DNA of 64,000 bases from Saccharina japonica (lineage: Eukaryota; Sar; Phaeophyceae; Laminariales; Laminariaceae), in NCBI GenBank assembly GCA_008828725.1, contig MEHQ01002784.1:394491-458490 (forward strand). Reading direction: 5' to 3'. Positions 48,788 through 60,883 of this stretch are shown piece by piece. The notes beneath the pieces were generated by a model, which had not been told where the DNA came from, did no database searches, and saw nothing but the letters and a program-made list of their open reading frames with translations. Positions within the stretch are counted from its first letter, which is position 1; each line of letters begins with the position of its first letter. A program made the translations under genes and the position numbers.

Positions 48788-51700
48788 TTATCTTACAAGG
48801 GCCACCGTATGCTTCCATCCCACCGACACAGACTCGATGCGGCTGTCCGGCGCTAATCCTGGCAACTCAAATGGCGTTACGCTCGCCCCTTCGCTTGTAA
48901 AAGTTATTCGGTGGAACTGATGCGGCGCATCAGAAGAGGCTGATGGTGCCGAGCTCGACGAAGACGTCGACTGCGGATCTCCGTCGGTTCGCATGATGGT
49001 GTCGTTGAAACCGCTAAAAAAGGCGCCGGGTTGTGACGCGGGAATATCCACCTGTTTGATCCCACCGCAAAATAAGAAAACAATATTTGGCGCACGCGAT
49101 TCGAATCGCAGAAAGAAGCGTAACAAAAAAGGAGGGAGCAAACAGGGGTATTGTGTGAGGTTCGTTAGTACAACGGAATGAAAACTTCATTTTCTGGGGT
49201 TTTTAACGTCACGTTCAAAACTCGAAAATATATCAGCATGTGCGTTTGCTTGCGCGACATGCAAGTTTAGGTTGGGATGGACGTAAAACAGCAGCCTGGT
49301 GTAAATCCAGTCTCGACAACCACAACAATATTACAAATTGCGTAGGCATTCTCCAAGGCATGACGTGTTCGCTGGGACCTACTATCAGCGACAACCACTG
49401 AAAAAATAAATGGCGACTAATTGACGCCGGCCCGTATTCTCCGTAAACAAAACAAAATCGACACTTGAAAAACATTATTACTGGATAAAAAAATGTTCGC
49501 TCTATGGTTATTCCCCGACACGTAATAGCTGCCCTCCGTCCCGTCCCCTCGCCCCCCCAACCCCCGCCCACCGTGTCCTCCCACTAGGGGAAAGCACAAA
49601 TGGTTGGGAGAGAGGGAAGAAAAGTTGGGGGTTAAGAGAACAGCGTCGCCCAAGGATGGGAATATAGAGCCAGCGCGGTGCGGAGCCGCGTCAGGACGAA
49701 CCCGACAGCAGCATCAACGCGTGCGACTGGAGTTTAATATTGAGCCTTCTGCCGCGCTTGTGCCTCATGAAACGAGGCCCTCGACCTTCCAGACACCCCA
49801 CCCCAAAAGAGGGGCGAAGAGAGGTCGGCGTCGGGTTTAAACCTCTGAGCGCGCTTAAGGGCAAGGAGAGCGATGCCGCGGCCTGTGTAAACCACGCGTT
49901 CGCATCCCAGCTCGTGTTTTCTAGACAACTGTTGCTACGTATGCTAGAATATGATATTGCTATGTACCACGCTCACTGTTACCACGCCTGCCAAGAAAAC
50001 ACATACAGACCTACGCCTTCTTCTAGTTGGACATGATGAAAATTCTCATTTATATCCTACTGTTTACATCCTGGGTTGAGCTATGTACGAAAGCCAATCA
50101 TATCACCCGCGTGCTTTCGCTACTTGTTTAAGTATAATACATGTATGTTCTCACCTCAACTGGCGAGTGAACTGTTTTTCTTGTGTCGGCTTCCAAGCCG
50201 AACATCATCATCCTGGAACACACAGAGGGAGCGGGCGACGAGCGATGAACGAGGCAAATGTCAGCATCAGCACCGGCCACGGGTACGTGAAATCCATCAA
50301 AAATCTACAAAAAATTAAAAACACCGAAATTTAAATTTGGTCATCCGACACGACTTCTAATTAGCAATTGGGACCGTGTGGGCGCGAAGAGTCTCGTCTA
50401 CAATGATTTCATGCCTCGGCGAGGTGTTCCCGGCGCTGGCGCCTATTCGCATGGGCGTGCCTTTTATCTGTTTTCGGCGTCATGACATTGCTATTCAAGC
50501 ACCTGGTCTTTGGTGCCGGCCTGCCATATGCGCGCGCGCCTACACAAACACCGGTACCGCGTAACTGGAACAACCAGCAATGCGAAGTAAGTACTGCTGT
50601 TTAATACAACGCTACTGTGGCACTGTTTTGGTCGCTGATACGTGAGAAGATCAAACGAGTACTACAGTATGTTCTCCGCTCAAGCGGTCAACAGGAGAGC
50701 ACATCAGCAGGGATCGTACCGTTTACAGTCAACTCGGGACCTGAAATAAAAAATTGAGTTCGTACTCGTATACCGGTATGTATACCTTTAGATGATATAT
50801 AAATCACGTACTTTCTCAGGCGACGGTAGTTTTGACAGCAAGCGCTCATTTTTCCTCATGCAAACAGAAACGCACAAACATCATTGCGGTGTATATACGC
50901 ACAGCTTTGCAAGATAGAAACAAACTGACGAAACACACCATGAAAACAGCAGCAGTAGTAACCAACGCACGCACGCACCTCCCGTCATCCATGCGAAGCA
51001 GGGTGTTGAAGGACGAGCAGAACGCCTCCACCGCTCGACCTCCTCCGGAGATATCCACCTTTCGCGGGTAAAGCTGGTCCTCGTACACCGGCACTCTCGC
51101 GTCCGTCTTGACCTTGGTGCCCTGCATCCGGCCCCAGATGTACACGTCGCCGTTTTCGAGGACTGCCACCGCGTGGCTGAAACCGCTGCGGAGGTCCACC
51201 ACCTTGCCCGGCAGTTCAACTGCAGTGAGATGGGGAAAAGGAGGAGGAGGCGTTGGGAGGAGGGGGCAAGCAAGTGTTGGATGTGGGTCGGTCAAAGACG
51301 GTGTTGATAATACTTGATTTTAAGGACAACTGCAAACCGCTGTGGTATTTGTGAGTAAATCAGGGTACAAGCCTAAGGCTGAAATTGCACATCATATAGC
51401 ATCGCTTCCACAAGACGTATGGTCCGTGCAGTACAGTTTGTCCAATCTGTTTTCGGCTAATAACTTTTGAAATACGACGAGTTGGAAGAAACGCTGAACA
51501 CAGTCGTAATCATCAGGGCTGAGCGAACAAATATTGTTTTTTCAGTTTTTTTTTTCGGCCACTCTAAAATCAAGTAAGTTCCAGGTTGTCGAGTGCATAA
51601 TCATAGCCAAATCAACTATTTTTTACAAAACAGTGAATATTTCTTTTTTTTTTTCGGCCACTCTAAAATCAAGTAAGTTCCAGGTTGTCGAGTGCATAAT

Positions 51701-53492
51701 CATAGCCAAATCAACTATTTTTTACAAAACAGTGAATATTTCGAGAAATATCGTTGCGATGAGAAAAAAAAAAATCAGATGACCTGTAACTCGATGAAAG
51801 GAATCGTTTGGCGACCTCTATTTCCACATCTGTTGGATGGAAACCTTGTAAGATTGAAATATAAATGAGGTTCCGGGTTCAGTTTTTGTCTTGTTTCTTC
51901 TCGAGTTTTCGTTTTCTATAAAATCGGAAGGTCAGATCACCTGCACAACGCTGAGAGCTAATGAAATCCGTTGTCTAAATAGTCCAGTCATAATTACACT
52001 CTTCGTATTATTGAAATAAAAATATATAAATATATTTTTGTTTTTTTAGAAGTAAAGATGCAGAGAATGTTCGTTTTTTTTTTTTCTTCCAGAAACACCT
52101 GCGCGGAAGAGTAAGCGTTATAGAGGTACTTTTGAAAATTTGATCGGTGATGTATACCCGGAGAAACATATACCTAGGTGGTGTGGAAAATATTAGAAAA
52201 AAAAAGCTGCACGGACTATACTCGTAATACACTCACTCGTGCATGTCAAGTATATATTCAAGCACGACGAAGCCAGTTTAAATACAGCATGCCAACAGCA
52301 AAATATGTTCCAGCATCAGCACCTCCCCTAATATTCTCCCGAGTTCTACTGCTGCACCAGGTACACCGCATGCCAACAACAACCCACCCAACCAAGGCGC
52401 TCGCAACATCCTGACGAGAGAAACACGAGAGACTGCGACCGATAAACTCGCAAACCGCTGCAGTACAGCACAGCTGCAGTACTTCAAGTCTACTCATGCA
52501 ACAGGAAGGTGCCGACAGCTATAAATGCACCCACCCAAGACCCTGCAACACACCAAACGCGCCAAAGAGACAAGGCACAGCCGAAAGCACCCACCTAGAA
52601 CAGGGAGCTCGATCATCTCGCACCCGATCCCCAGCTGGCCTCTCAGCCCCTTGCCCCAGCCAAACACCTTCCCGCTCTCGCACAGGACCAGCACCTGCTG
52701 GAAGCCAACCGCGAGGGAGGTCACCCTCTCGTCCTTCAGCGCCCGGCCGCCGACGCGCAGCGGCTCGAAGATGGTGAAGACGTTTTTAGGACCCTGTCCG
52801 CACTGCCCCCATCTGTTGTACCCCATGCAGTACACCTGGCCGTCGTGATCCAAGACGACCGTGAGAGCGGCGGAACATGCTACTGCTTTTGCTCTCAGAA
52901 GGGGCGGCGGCGCCGTGAGGCTCGCTGCAGACGCTGCCTCGGTAGTGGCAGCAGGAGCAGTGCTGCCTGTGGACGAGGGTGGTCGCGGACCAGGTGCTTC
53001 CGGGGAAGGGGAGGTGGAGTCGGAGGTGGTGGCAGCGGTAGACGCTGTGGGTGCCTGTTGCGGTGTTGGTCTGGCGTCGAGGAAGATCGAGGGAGACTCC
53101 GGCTGAGCAGTGCCGCCAAGCGTCACCGACACGGGGCTAGGCAGGACCTCCTTCGAGGAAGCGAGAGCGTTGATCGCGGTCACGAGTAAGGGCATCACGC
53201 GCTGGATGCGGTTGACCCGTAGTGGCTGCTTGAGGTCGAACGGCCGTCCCCAGACAAGCACCTCTCCGTCTCGGCAGACAGCAGCGGAGTGGGTCCATCC
53301 GGCGGAGACGCACTGGACGTCCTTCGACGCGAGCGCGGCCACGGGCAGCGCTTCCGCGCGTGGGGAGAAGTCGCCATGGCCGAGAGCGCCGAGGAAGCCT
53401 TCGCCGTGGCTGTAGACGTGCAAAGGTCTCTTGCGAGAGAGGTGGGGGTGGCAGAGTGTTGTGGATCGTGTGGCGTGGAGTGCGCGCCGCAT
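48788..53492 (-). CDS. RCC1-repeat (beta-propeller) protein, possibly mitochondrial RCC1L-like
   Basis: The coding exons (reverse order) are 53492-52595, 51219-50975 and 49051-48788, giving about 468 residues. RCC1 repeats form seven-bladed propellers. Repeat landmarks are VSAGWTHSAAVCRDGEVLVWG, MGYNRWGQCGQG, LAVGFQQVLVLCESGKVFGWG, LRSGFSHAVAVLENGDVYIWG, FNTLLRMDDG and VSVGWKHTVALV (each about 50-60 residues apart). A long Ala/Ser/Pro insert lies near 52880-53130. The start MRRALHATRSTT is basic and hydroxylated like a mitochondrial presequence, which would fit RCC1L, but this is inference. The exon 1 to 2 codon is split G|TT. Exon 2 ends in a GGTGCGTGCGTGCG run, and the in-frame donor leaves C before GTGCGT; the other donor (after AG) would break the frame with the last exon. 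An extra small exon near 49337-49400 cannot be excluded. Confidence 0.85.
49052..50974. other. Intron of the RCC1-like gene
   Basis: No family copy or RNA is recognised. A short minus-strand segment near 49400 (WLSLIVGPSEHVM after TTTTTTCAG) is phase-compatible and could be an optional exon, but it lacks convincing similarity. Confidence 0.4.
51546..51743. repeat. Perfect-looking 99-bp tandem duplication (RCC1-like gene intron)
   Basis: The unit beginning at a T run plus CGGCCACTCTAAAATCAAG occurs at 51546-51644 and 51645-51743. It ends ACAAAACAGTGAATATTTC each time. The copies look identical apart from T-run length, so the duplication is recent. Confidence 0.9.
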
Positions 53493-54676
53493 GGTTTGTG
53501 GTGGAGAAGAGGTGGCGGGAGGGAGCCGGGGGAGAGCGGCGGAATTACAAGTTTGTTCGGGACACTTTTGATTGGCTGGTGTGAATAGTAGCTTTGATTG
53601 GCTGGTGTGAAATATTTCCGCCCGTTCAGGATTCCGCACGGTGCCAGTGCCAGCATACTGCGGCCTGAGGACACGAGGACTCTCGAGGATACAGCAGTAG
53701 GTACGAGGCACGAGGCAACGGCAACGAGGCACACGGCAAGCTGCAAGTCACCAGACAGCGCATGTGTACGTAGTCTATATCGTGTTGCTGAAAGATGCCG
53801 GCCTCGGGCCACATCTACCTATATCACGAGAGTACGTACATCGACGAGTGCTCGTGTATTATATCGCGAGAGCATGCTCGTTGGTGCTTGCTGATGGTGT
53901 TGTTGTTGTCACATTACAGCAGTAGTACTCGTAACTCATCGCCAAAATCGAGTCCGCGATCACAGGATAGGCTCCAGTAACTCTAAAGTGAAAGAACACC
54001 TCAGGAAAAGCACGACGTACGTGGTGTTGCCCGACCGGATGTTTTGTACGTACGTACGTACGTACGTACATGGTGCAGTATTGACATAAGTTGTGTTCCA
54101 AGATCCGAGAGATACACTATAATAGTGGGTGTGTCAGACATACATCATGCGCACAGCAGTGCAGATAATTGGCCCATCGCCTCGCGTCGATCCTTCTTCG
54201 CATGCATGTATACGAAGTATGTAATAGGTACTACTGCTGTAGCCGACCCCCACGTTTTCATATCGCCGTCTCTCAGACATACCATGGACAAAGACATGTA
54301 CAGGTATATCTTGGAGGGCATGGTGCGATTGTCACGACAGTTACTCTGTACGTGTATGTTCGTTGCTGCTATGTTCTCGACCATGCTGTTAATAGCAATG
54401 ATTATGTAGCCCTAAGTCTTGCAGCGATCTGGGAGTGGGATGCAAACGGGGCGGGAGGGGGGGGGTGCGTAATCGGTGCCGGGCATCGTTCCTCCTTCTT
54501 TTTCTGCTACGAGTACTTGTATCTGTGTTCTCCTGTGTGTCGAAGGTTTCCGTCCTGTGTACTTTTAGTGTTGATCCATTTATGTTTGCGGCTTTTCCTC
54601 CCCCCCCCCCCGTCCCCCTCCCGGAGGTGATCAAACGAACCCTTTGAAAAGACACAAAATAAAGGGAAACAAAAAG
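53493..54676. other. Upstream region of the RCC1-like gene, no second gene seen
   Basis: It contains the promoter of the minus-strand gene. TTTGATTGGCTGGTGTGAA occurs twice, near 53567 and 53591. There is also a (TACG)n run at about 54046-54069. No exon is called. Confidence 0.45.
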
Positions 54677-55134
54677 AAAGGAAGGCTGTACATGGTACAT
54701 AGTGGCCGGGGTACATATTCCGGCGGGGCGGGGGGGGGGTCCACTCGTTGGTTCACGTCATTGCACCAAAAGAGCGAGCTGGAGATGGAAGTTCAGTGTT
54801 GGGAAGTGGGTACTGCTGTTGACAGATTCTCTACGTCTCGCGTTGAACTGGGAACACGGGTCGCACATGCCAACAGACTATGCCGTACGTACAATTAAAA
54901 AGGAAGGCTGTACATGGTACATAGTGGCCGGGGTACATATTCCGGCGGGGCGGGGGGGGGGTCCACTCGTTGGTTTCGTACATATAAGAGCACGTCATTG
55001 CACCAAAAGAGCGAGCTGGCGATGGAAGTTCAGTGTTGGGAAGTGGGTACTGCTGTTGGCAGATTCCCTACGTCTCGCGTTGAACTGGGAACACGGGTCG
55101 CACATGCCAACAGACTATGCCGTACGTACAATTA
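54677..55134. repeat. Tandem duplication, units of about 220 and 237 bp
   Basis: AGGAAGGCTGTACATGGTAC starts near 54678 and again at 54901. Both units run through GGGGCGGGGGGGGGGTCCAC, AAAAGAGCGAGCTGG and CAACAGACTATGCCGTACGT. The second unit has a 17-bp addition (around 54976-54992, TTTCGTACATATAAGAG); the other differences are single bases. Confidence 0.9.
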
Positions 55135-55876
55135 ACAAGAACGATGATCAGACCCGCCAACCACGGACTAAGACAAGAAGACCGACAGGCTCGAGTCTCC
55201 CACTACTGCTGTAGTGGAAGAACCATCGGGCATTTAATTTCCATGATGCCGACGTTTCAGGTTTGCGTAGGGTTGCGGGTTGTGGATCCCCTTTGAGGCC
55301 TCGGGCTCGCCCTTTTCGCGCCCTTCTTATCTGTCCCTCCTTGCCTTGCTAATATCCCACGGAAGATAACTTGCCCGCCGGTTAACGACCGACAACGCTT
55401 CCTTTCTTCGGAGCCCCTCGCCTTCTATTATTATTAAATAGGACCGGTCTCCAAAAACCCAGTTGAACAGATACACAAAACACAATAAGGAATATTAATA
55501 CAAGGTGTATACCTGGTATGGTATAGGCTGCGTTCCATACGTCACAATATATAAACTCTGCTTTAACGCACGCCCGATGGAGAAGTCCGCAATACGGTCG
55601 CTTGCGGATGAGGATACGGACACCAGGCGAAGTAGACAGAAAGCCAGACCCGCCGGCTCTGAAGCAGCCCCCCCTCCGCCCCCCCTCCCGGTTACCTACA
55701 CCGGCACAACAACACCAGAGCAAGGGCGCAACAGCTCCGCCACAGAACCACCACCCCACGCATCGTGCCAGCCCTTTCTAATCCTGCATAAGGGCTGCCT
55801 AGATTAAAAAAAATGAAAACAAAAAACGGCCCTCCTCCCTTGTCGAGGTTGGACACCCGTCGGGGGGGGGGGGGCT
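55135..55876. other. 3' flank of RPA12, no gene seen
   Basis: Frames on both strands are short and lack any family motif. A G12 run lies just downstream of the RPA12 stop (55863-55874). Confidence 0.45.
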
Positions 55877-58800
55877 CTAATTGTTGACCGCGTACTTATG
55901 CTTACAATCCTTCGACAAACACTCGTAGAAAACTGTCTGGCCCTCGTCCGCGGACCTTAGCTGCATGGTGTAGAACTCCATCTTCGGATGCCCGCATTTT
56001 GGACACGTTTCCTCGACCTGTTCGTGAGTCGGGATCGCGGGGATAGGGGACAGAAAGCCGGCAGCAGCAGCAACAGCAACAGCAGCCACAGCAGCAACAA
56101 CAATATCATTAGAAGCAACAGCAGTACCACCAGCAGCAGTAGCAGCGGACATAGCAGCAGTACGGTAGCAACAGAAACAACGGTAGCGATAGCCACTGCG
56201 GGCGGTTACGGCACAAAGTATATCGAGACGCACCAAGTTCAGAGCGACGCAGCGAGAGAGGGTTTCTGCGAACCGAGGAAATGTGAGCATAATATAGTCG
56301 CCCAGCCAAAAGTAGCGAACAACCATCCTTCGCACAAACCCGTATTTGCAGATACACCCGGAACGACCTTTCTGAGACCAAACAGTACACAAGCGAGTAC
56401 GAAACCCCTTCCCTCATAAAATAAGTTGCCGTTGGAGCAACGATCAACGATAATACACTCCCCAACACACGGTTGACTTGCGACCAACTGTTCGTTGCTT
56501 TTGAGCTGTTCTAGCTGTCAACCTAAGTGCGCCGCCCGCGATCTACCACTTGCACTCGCAACAGTATTAAAATAGGCTAGGTAAGGGGCTCTTTATGTGT
56601 ACAGTATCAAATAAGGTGCCTTACCCGAGGCTACCAGCGCACAGCGCACCACCTCGAATGTGAGGCACACCCACCAGCCTATCCCTCCTATTAAATAGTA
56701 CGCATCAGATATCTGAGTATTCATAATGCAACGTCTTCTTCCTTAAAAAAAACTCTCAAAACGCTGCAGGCACCGAACCAGCACAAAACAGAAACATGCA
56801 GGGGGTGGTGCTACCGTCGTGGCTGGCGAGGAGGGGCAAAGGGGGGGGTGTACTTCAGTTTTATTCCTGGCCGTAGTCGTATGACCATAGACCCTCGCAT
56901 CCCTACAATGCCGGGACGGAGCAGCGGAGGTGGCGGTGGCGGTGGCGGTGGCGGCGAGACGCGCGCGGCAACATAGAGAGCAGACGCGGCGCGGTACAAC
57001 CAGTGCCTATTCGGTTGCCGTGTGGCTGCTGCCTGTTCGACCATCATCCCTGCAAAAAACAAAACCTTTTGCCCTCGGCGATGAATGAAACGTACTCTTG
57101 ATTTTTTGTGGTTGATTGATGTCTGATGTTTTGTACATATATATGTGCATGTGTAAGTTCATGTGTGTGGATGTATACTGTATGTGTACTATATAAACAA
57201 GCCGAAACCCAGTAACCCCGCCACCACCCCGGCGTGGTACAAAAGCACGCTATATCTACCCACAAGGCAACCGCTCAGCAAAGCTCGCGCAGCAAACCAC
57301 CGAGCAAGCAAACCGCGCAACGCTCACCGTTGCTCGCTGCAGCTCCTGCTTCTCCCCTTTCCGCTGCAGCTGCACCATCCAGTCCGGCAGCGACCGGTCC
57401 TGTCTCCTCGTCACCACCTCCACGTCCCCAAAACCTGGAGAGGCAAGGGTCACGGAACGAGGCGGGGTCGCGGTCAGAATCGCGGGCGGCGGGCGTTGGA
57501 TAGGTTCGAAAGATGATGGAGACAGCACGGGGCTACATAGGGTACCCCGGCTTGAGAGAGGTATGGTACAGGCCAAAACACACATCCTAACTTGTCTTCT
57601 CTCCTATGCACAGTAGTGGAAAATATATACCAGGTAAAGCTTTAGTGTAGGCGGGTCCAGTCGGTTTGGCGTATGTTGTTGTTGTTGTTGTTGTTGTCTT
57701 CACATTAAACTCGTTTCAGTTGCTAATCCCTATAGTCTGATCTAGCAAGATCACAGCCCGTGGTCACAAAAGTGCTAGAGCCATCAGAGAATCCTATGTA
57801 CTACTGTAGTAAATACTACGAGTACTATTCTCATAGCGTATCCTCTCCTAAGCCGGGGCAACCCACTGTATCAACAAAGGTCTCGGCAACCAGTTGGCCG
57901 GCCTTCTGGGTGCTTGCGGTGACCGCTTGTGGGTTTTGGGGGTTACTGTCGTAGCTGCTGTGATGTGCTTGGCGTTGCTTTGATTGTGGTGGCTGCTTGT
58001 GGTTGAGGTGGTTGGGGTGGTCTCGCTTGTGGTTACACTGGTTGCTGAGACTGCACCTGTTCGCACTGATTGCCGTGGGTGCCGTGGTTGCGGTTTTCCG
58101 CAACAAGGCATACTCAATAATCGGACGTGATCTGGCTGATCAAATTTTCCGCACGAAGAAAAGCTTGCGCACACGGCACCGCGTCGTGTGCGAGTTATGA
58201 GGGCCCTCTTTAGGTTTGGCAAACAAAAAGGACACAGGCAGAAACAGGTAGCCTCATTTATCATCGGCACTTCCCGCATGCGGCACCGCAATACCCACCG
58301 GAGGGCGCCACGGAATGCCTTGACGACGGTTTGATCGTAACACATGCATACCGGGCTTCTCAGACTGAGGCTGCCTTCCTGCATTGGTGATGACAGATCT
58401 CGCGAAACCCATTCCTTCCGAAGCCTTGTAGGCCGCCCTACTAATACTACCAGGCACAGCAGCAGTAGTGCTGCGTATTTCAGCAAGGTGAAAGTATATC
58501 GTACTGGCAACGACAACGACAACCGCAACAACACCTACCACACCAACATCAACAACACCACCACTACCAACAACAACAACGACATAACCGCCACTACCAC
58601 CACCACCGACCGTAAGCCCTGCCTGCCGAAAGCGACGCTGGAGTGCCGTCGAGTCTATTGGTCGTGCCCTGCGGCATCCTCGATTACCTATCGTTGTCCT
58701 CTATGCGATCGTGCAGGCGGTATGGCACTACAGTACTACTGTAGCCACCCTATGATAGGGCACACACACGTGCAGCAAGACGACGAATGCACAAAACAGC

Positions 58801-59118
58801 AGCAGTGCTGCTGCTGCTGTGCTGGTACATATACTGGGGTACCCAGCAGCAGCAGGCACAGCAGCAGCGGTACGGCAGGCGGCAGCCTTCGACTCTCGCC
58901 GCTGTTTATACCGGGGCGATCAACGGTCCAGCCAACAGCAGGATCTCGCACAGCCAGGTACACAACAGGCATGTGAAGTACAGACGAGTAGAATCAAGAG
59001 TACGTGGCGTGCACTCACTTTCGTAAGATGTTCGGAGGCCGCAATGACTGCAGAGGATGTCACCCGACTCTGGAGGATCCAACACAGTCCCGCACGAAGG
59101 GCAGAATGGCCAAGGCAT
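55877..59118 (-). CDS. RPA12: RNA polymerase I subunit RPA12 (A12.2), three exons, complete
   Basis: RPA12 is the small nucleolar Pol I subunit needed for RNA cleavage and termination. Its C-terminal ribbon resembles TFIIS. The exons (reverse order) are 59118-59019, 57434-57328 and 56017-55877, encoding 115 residues, close to the family's usual 110-125. The split codon A|GT gives Ser34; the second junction is phase 0. The N-terminal zinc ribbon is C6-x2-C9 ... C23-x2-C26. The linker reads FGDVEVVT. The C-terminal ribbon is C74-x2-C77 ... C102-x4-C107, with QLRSADEGQTVFY carrying the acidic pair D93-E94 thought to act in cleavage. The last cysteine pair is spaced by four residues rather than the usual two, which is odd. 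The start is fixed by ATG CCT TGG, with the zinc ribbon following at once. Introns are 1.3 and 1.6 kb; the second intron holds many CAG-type tracts. Confidence 0.93.
56018..57327. other. RPA12 intron 2 (between exons 2 and 3)
   Basis: It contains an imperfect CAG/CAA tract (about 56060-56160) directly upstream of exon 3 on the minus strand. It also holds a family A fragment at about 56850-56930 (GGCCGTAGTCGTATGACCATA ... ATGCCGGGACGGAGCA), adjoined by GGTGGC repeats to 56955. Confidence 0.7.
57435..59018. other. RPA12 intron 1
   Basis: It includes a (GTT)n tract (57676-57696), CCA/ACC and AAC triplet-rich DNA (58520-58610) and an AGC-rich stretch (58798-58875). No independent gene is seen; long open frames here are low-complexity. 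Confidence 0.6.
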
Positions 59119-60774
59119 CGCGGGTTTCGAGAGGCAACCTGGTGGTCTTGGGTACCCCCTCCTATGTATTGCTGCCAGTAGAGGTGGAGCTCACAGCCGA
59201 GCAAATTAGAAAAATAGTCTAAACTTTACTCCAGTATTTGGGCCGAGTTAGATATCCAGGAGCACAGCAGAACGTCCAAGCCGGGGTAAACGATATGGTG
59301 CCACGCCGTTCTAATATTTCCTTTTCCAAATAGTGTCTTGCGGCTCGGGCACCAGGGCAGAGAGGCAGAACACAGGCAGCCATCAGCCAGGTACGTAGCA
59401 GTTTGATGGCGCCCATCCCCTCTTCAGAATCCCTCGGGGAAAGTGTGGAAACCGAAAAAAAAAAATATTGCGAACATGAACGAAATGCGCTGGACGAGCT
59501 AGCCTACCCCGGCCCCAGCGCGCGCAACGCGCGCCACGAATCACGTGCTCGATTATGCCCAATGAACGGGGTGGGAAAATGGTCCCTGAACACCAAGGCA
59601 CGAAGGCGCCAGATGCCAAGGCACGAAGGCCCTTGCTGCAGCTCAGCGGTCACCTGATGCGGCGGAATACGTGCCGGTTCAAAAAGTGGTTTCGAATCGT
59701 TGGAGCTAGCGGGGCGACGAACGCCGACATCAAGGCAGCGCGCAGCGCGTGGAGTGGAGCTCATTGTTTGCTGTATTTCTTGGGGCAAAACGCTGCTTGG
59801 GCTTGCTGGGGCTCCCTGGACTTGAAGCGCAGGAGCCAAAACCCGGTCCTGCTTGGCCGAGGACGATTTCAATCTGGTACGCCAAGCGTGGCAGCTCGGT
59901 GATTCATGGATTCGAACTCAATCTCTCATGTATGGTTGGTTGTACGTAATGTATTATACGTACCCCATGCTACCCAATACGCCGATAAGAAGAAAATGAT
60001 GTCAGGGGTGCATGTGTGTTAGTGCGGCGTAGGACAAGCTATGTAACGCAACTCGGGAGTACTTCTGAGCCCAGACTGAGCTCGCACATACTGCTGTCGT
60101 ACTACTGTACTGGTCTACCCGTAGTCCCCCATATCTTCCCTGCTTGCGTACGACGTATTCCTCGAGATAACTCCTGTCCATGAAAGCCGGCGCCGCTCGT
60201 ACACCGACTGCTGTGCGTGCGAGATTATTTTGTATTTGCATTTCAGCGATGTCTCGCAGGATATTTGATACCTGGCACCAGGTACATTCCACAGCACTGC
60301 AAGACCTTCCCTAGATGCTTCATAGCGTGCCAGTACAGCTCAAGCAATGCAGTTAGTTGCAGGAACCCCGGTATTCCTACAGCCGACGTACCACAGCTCA
60401 GTACGTACGTACCTGGTACTCGTACGTAGTGTATACGCGTGTTTCCCGGAGCTGGCCGTATCATCGCGAGCCGTGACCTGCCGCCTCGAGATTGTTCCGC
60501 ACCCTACAGGCCCAATTTAACGTTATGCGTACAGGCTAACTGTATGAACTCTCATAGACTAGTCTATTGCTTTTGCTTTGATCTGTTTGTACTTGTAAGT
60601 AGTAGTAGTTGGAGATACACGTTCTAGGACGCACGTTCGTTTTTGAGTCTCGCCCATATTTCGAACGCAACATCAACGACAGCAGCAGCAGCAGCAGTGG
60701 CAGTGGCAGTGGCAGTGGCAGTGGCAATGGCATCGCGACGACCTACTACGTACTGATCGTGGACCAGTTAAAAC

Positions 60775-60826
<52 letters not shown>

Positions 60827-60883
60827 TACTATAGGGTGCACCGGCCTATGCTCTGCGTTACCTCGCCTCAACTGCTTGCACAG
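59119..60883. other. Spacer between RPA12 and the EF-hand gene
   Basis: It contains the RPA12 promoter. Around 59560-59900 frames are open on both strands but match no family I know. A (TGGCAG)n/(CAGTGG)n run lies at 60690-60725. Confidence 0.4.
60778..60828. repeat. (CAG)n microsatellite, about 17 units
   Basis: Perfect CAG run from 60778 to about 60826, some 55 bp upstream of a possible acceptor at 60883. Confidence 0.95.

Noticed and set aside
59403-59902. Overlapping frames of 78-122 codons on both strands upstream of RPA12
   Set aside because: No motif, splice pairing or start context distinguishes either strand. I left this as spacer.
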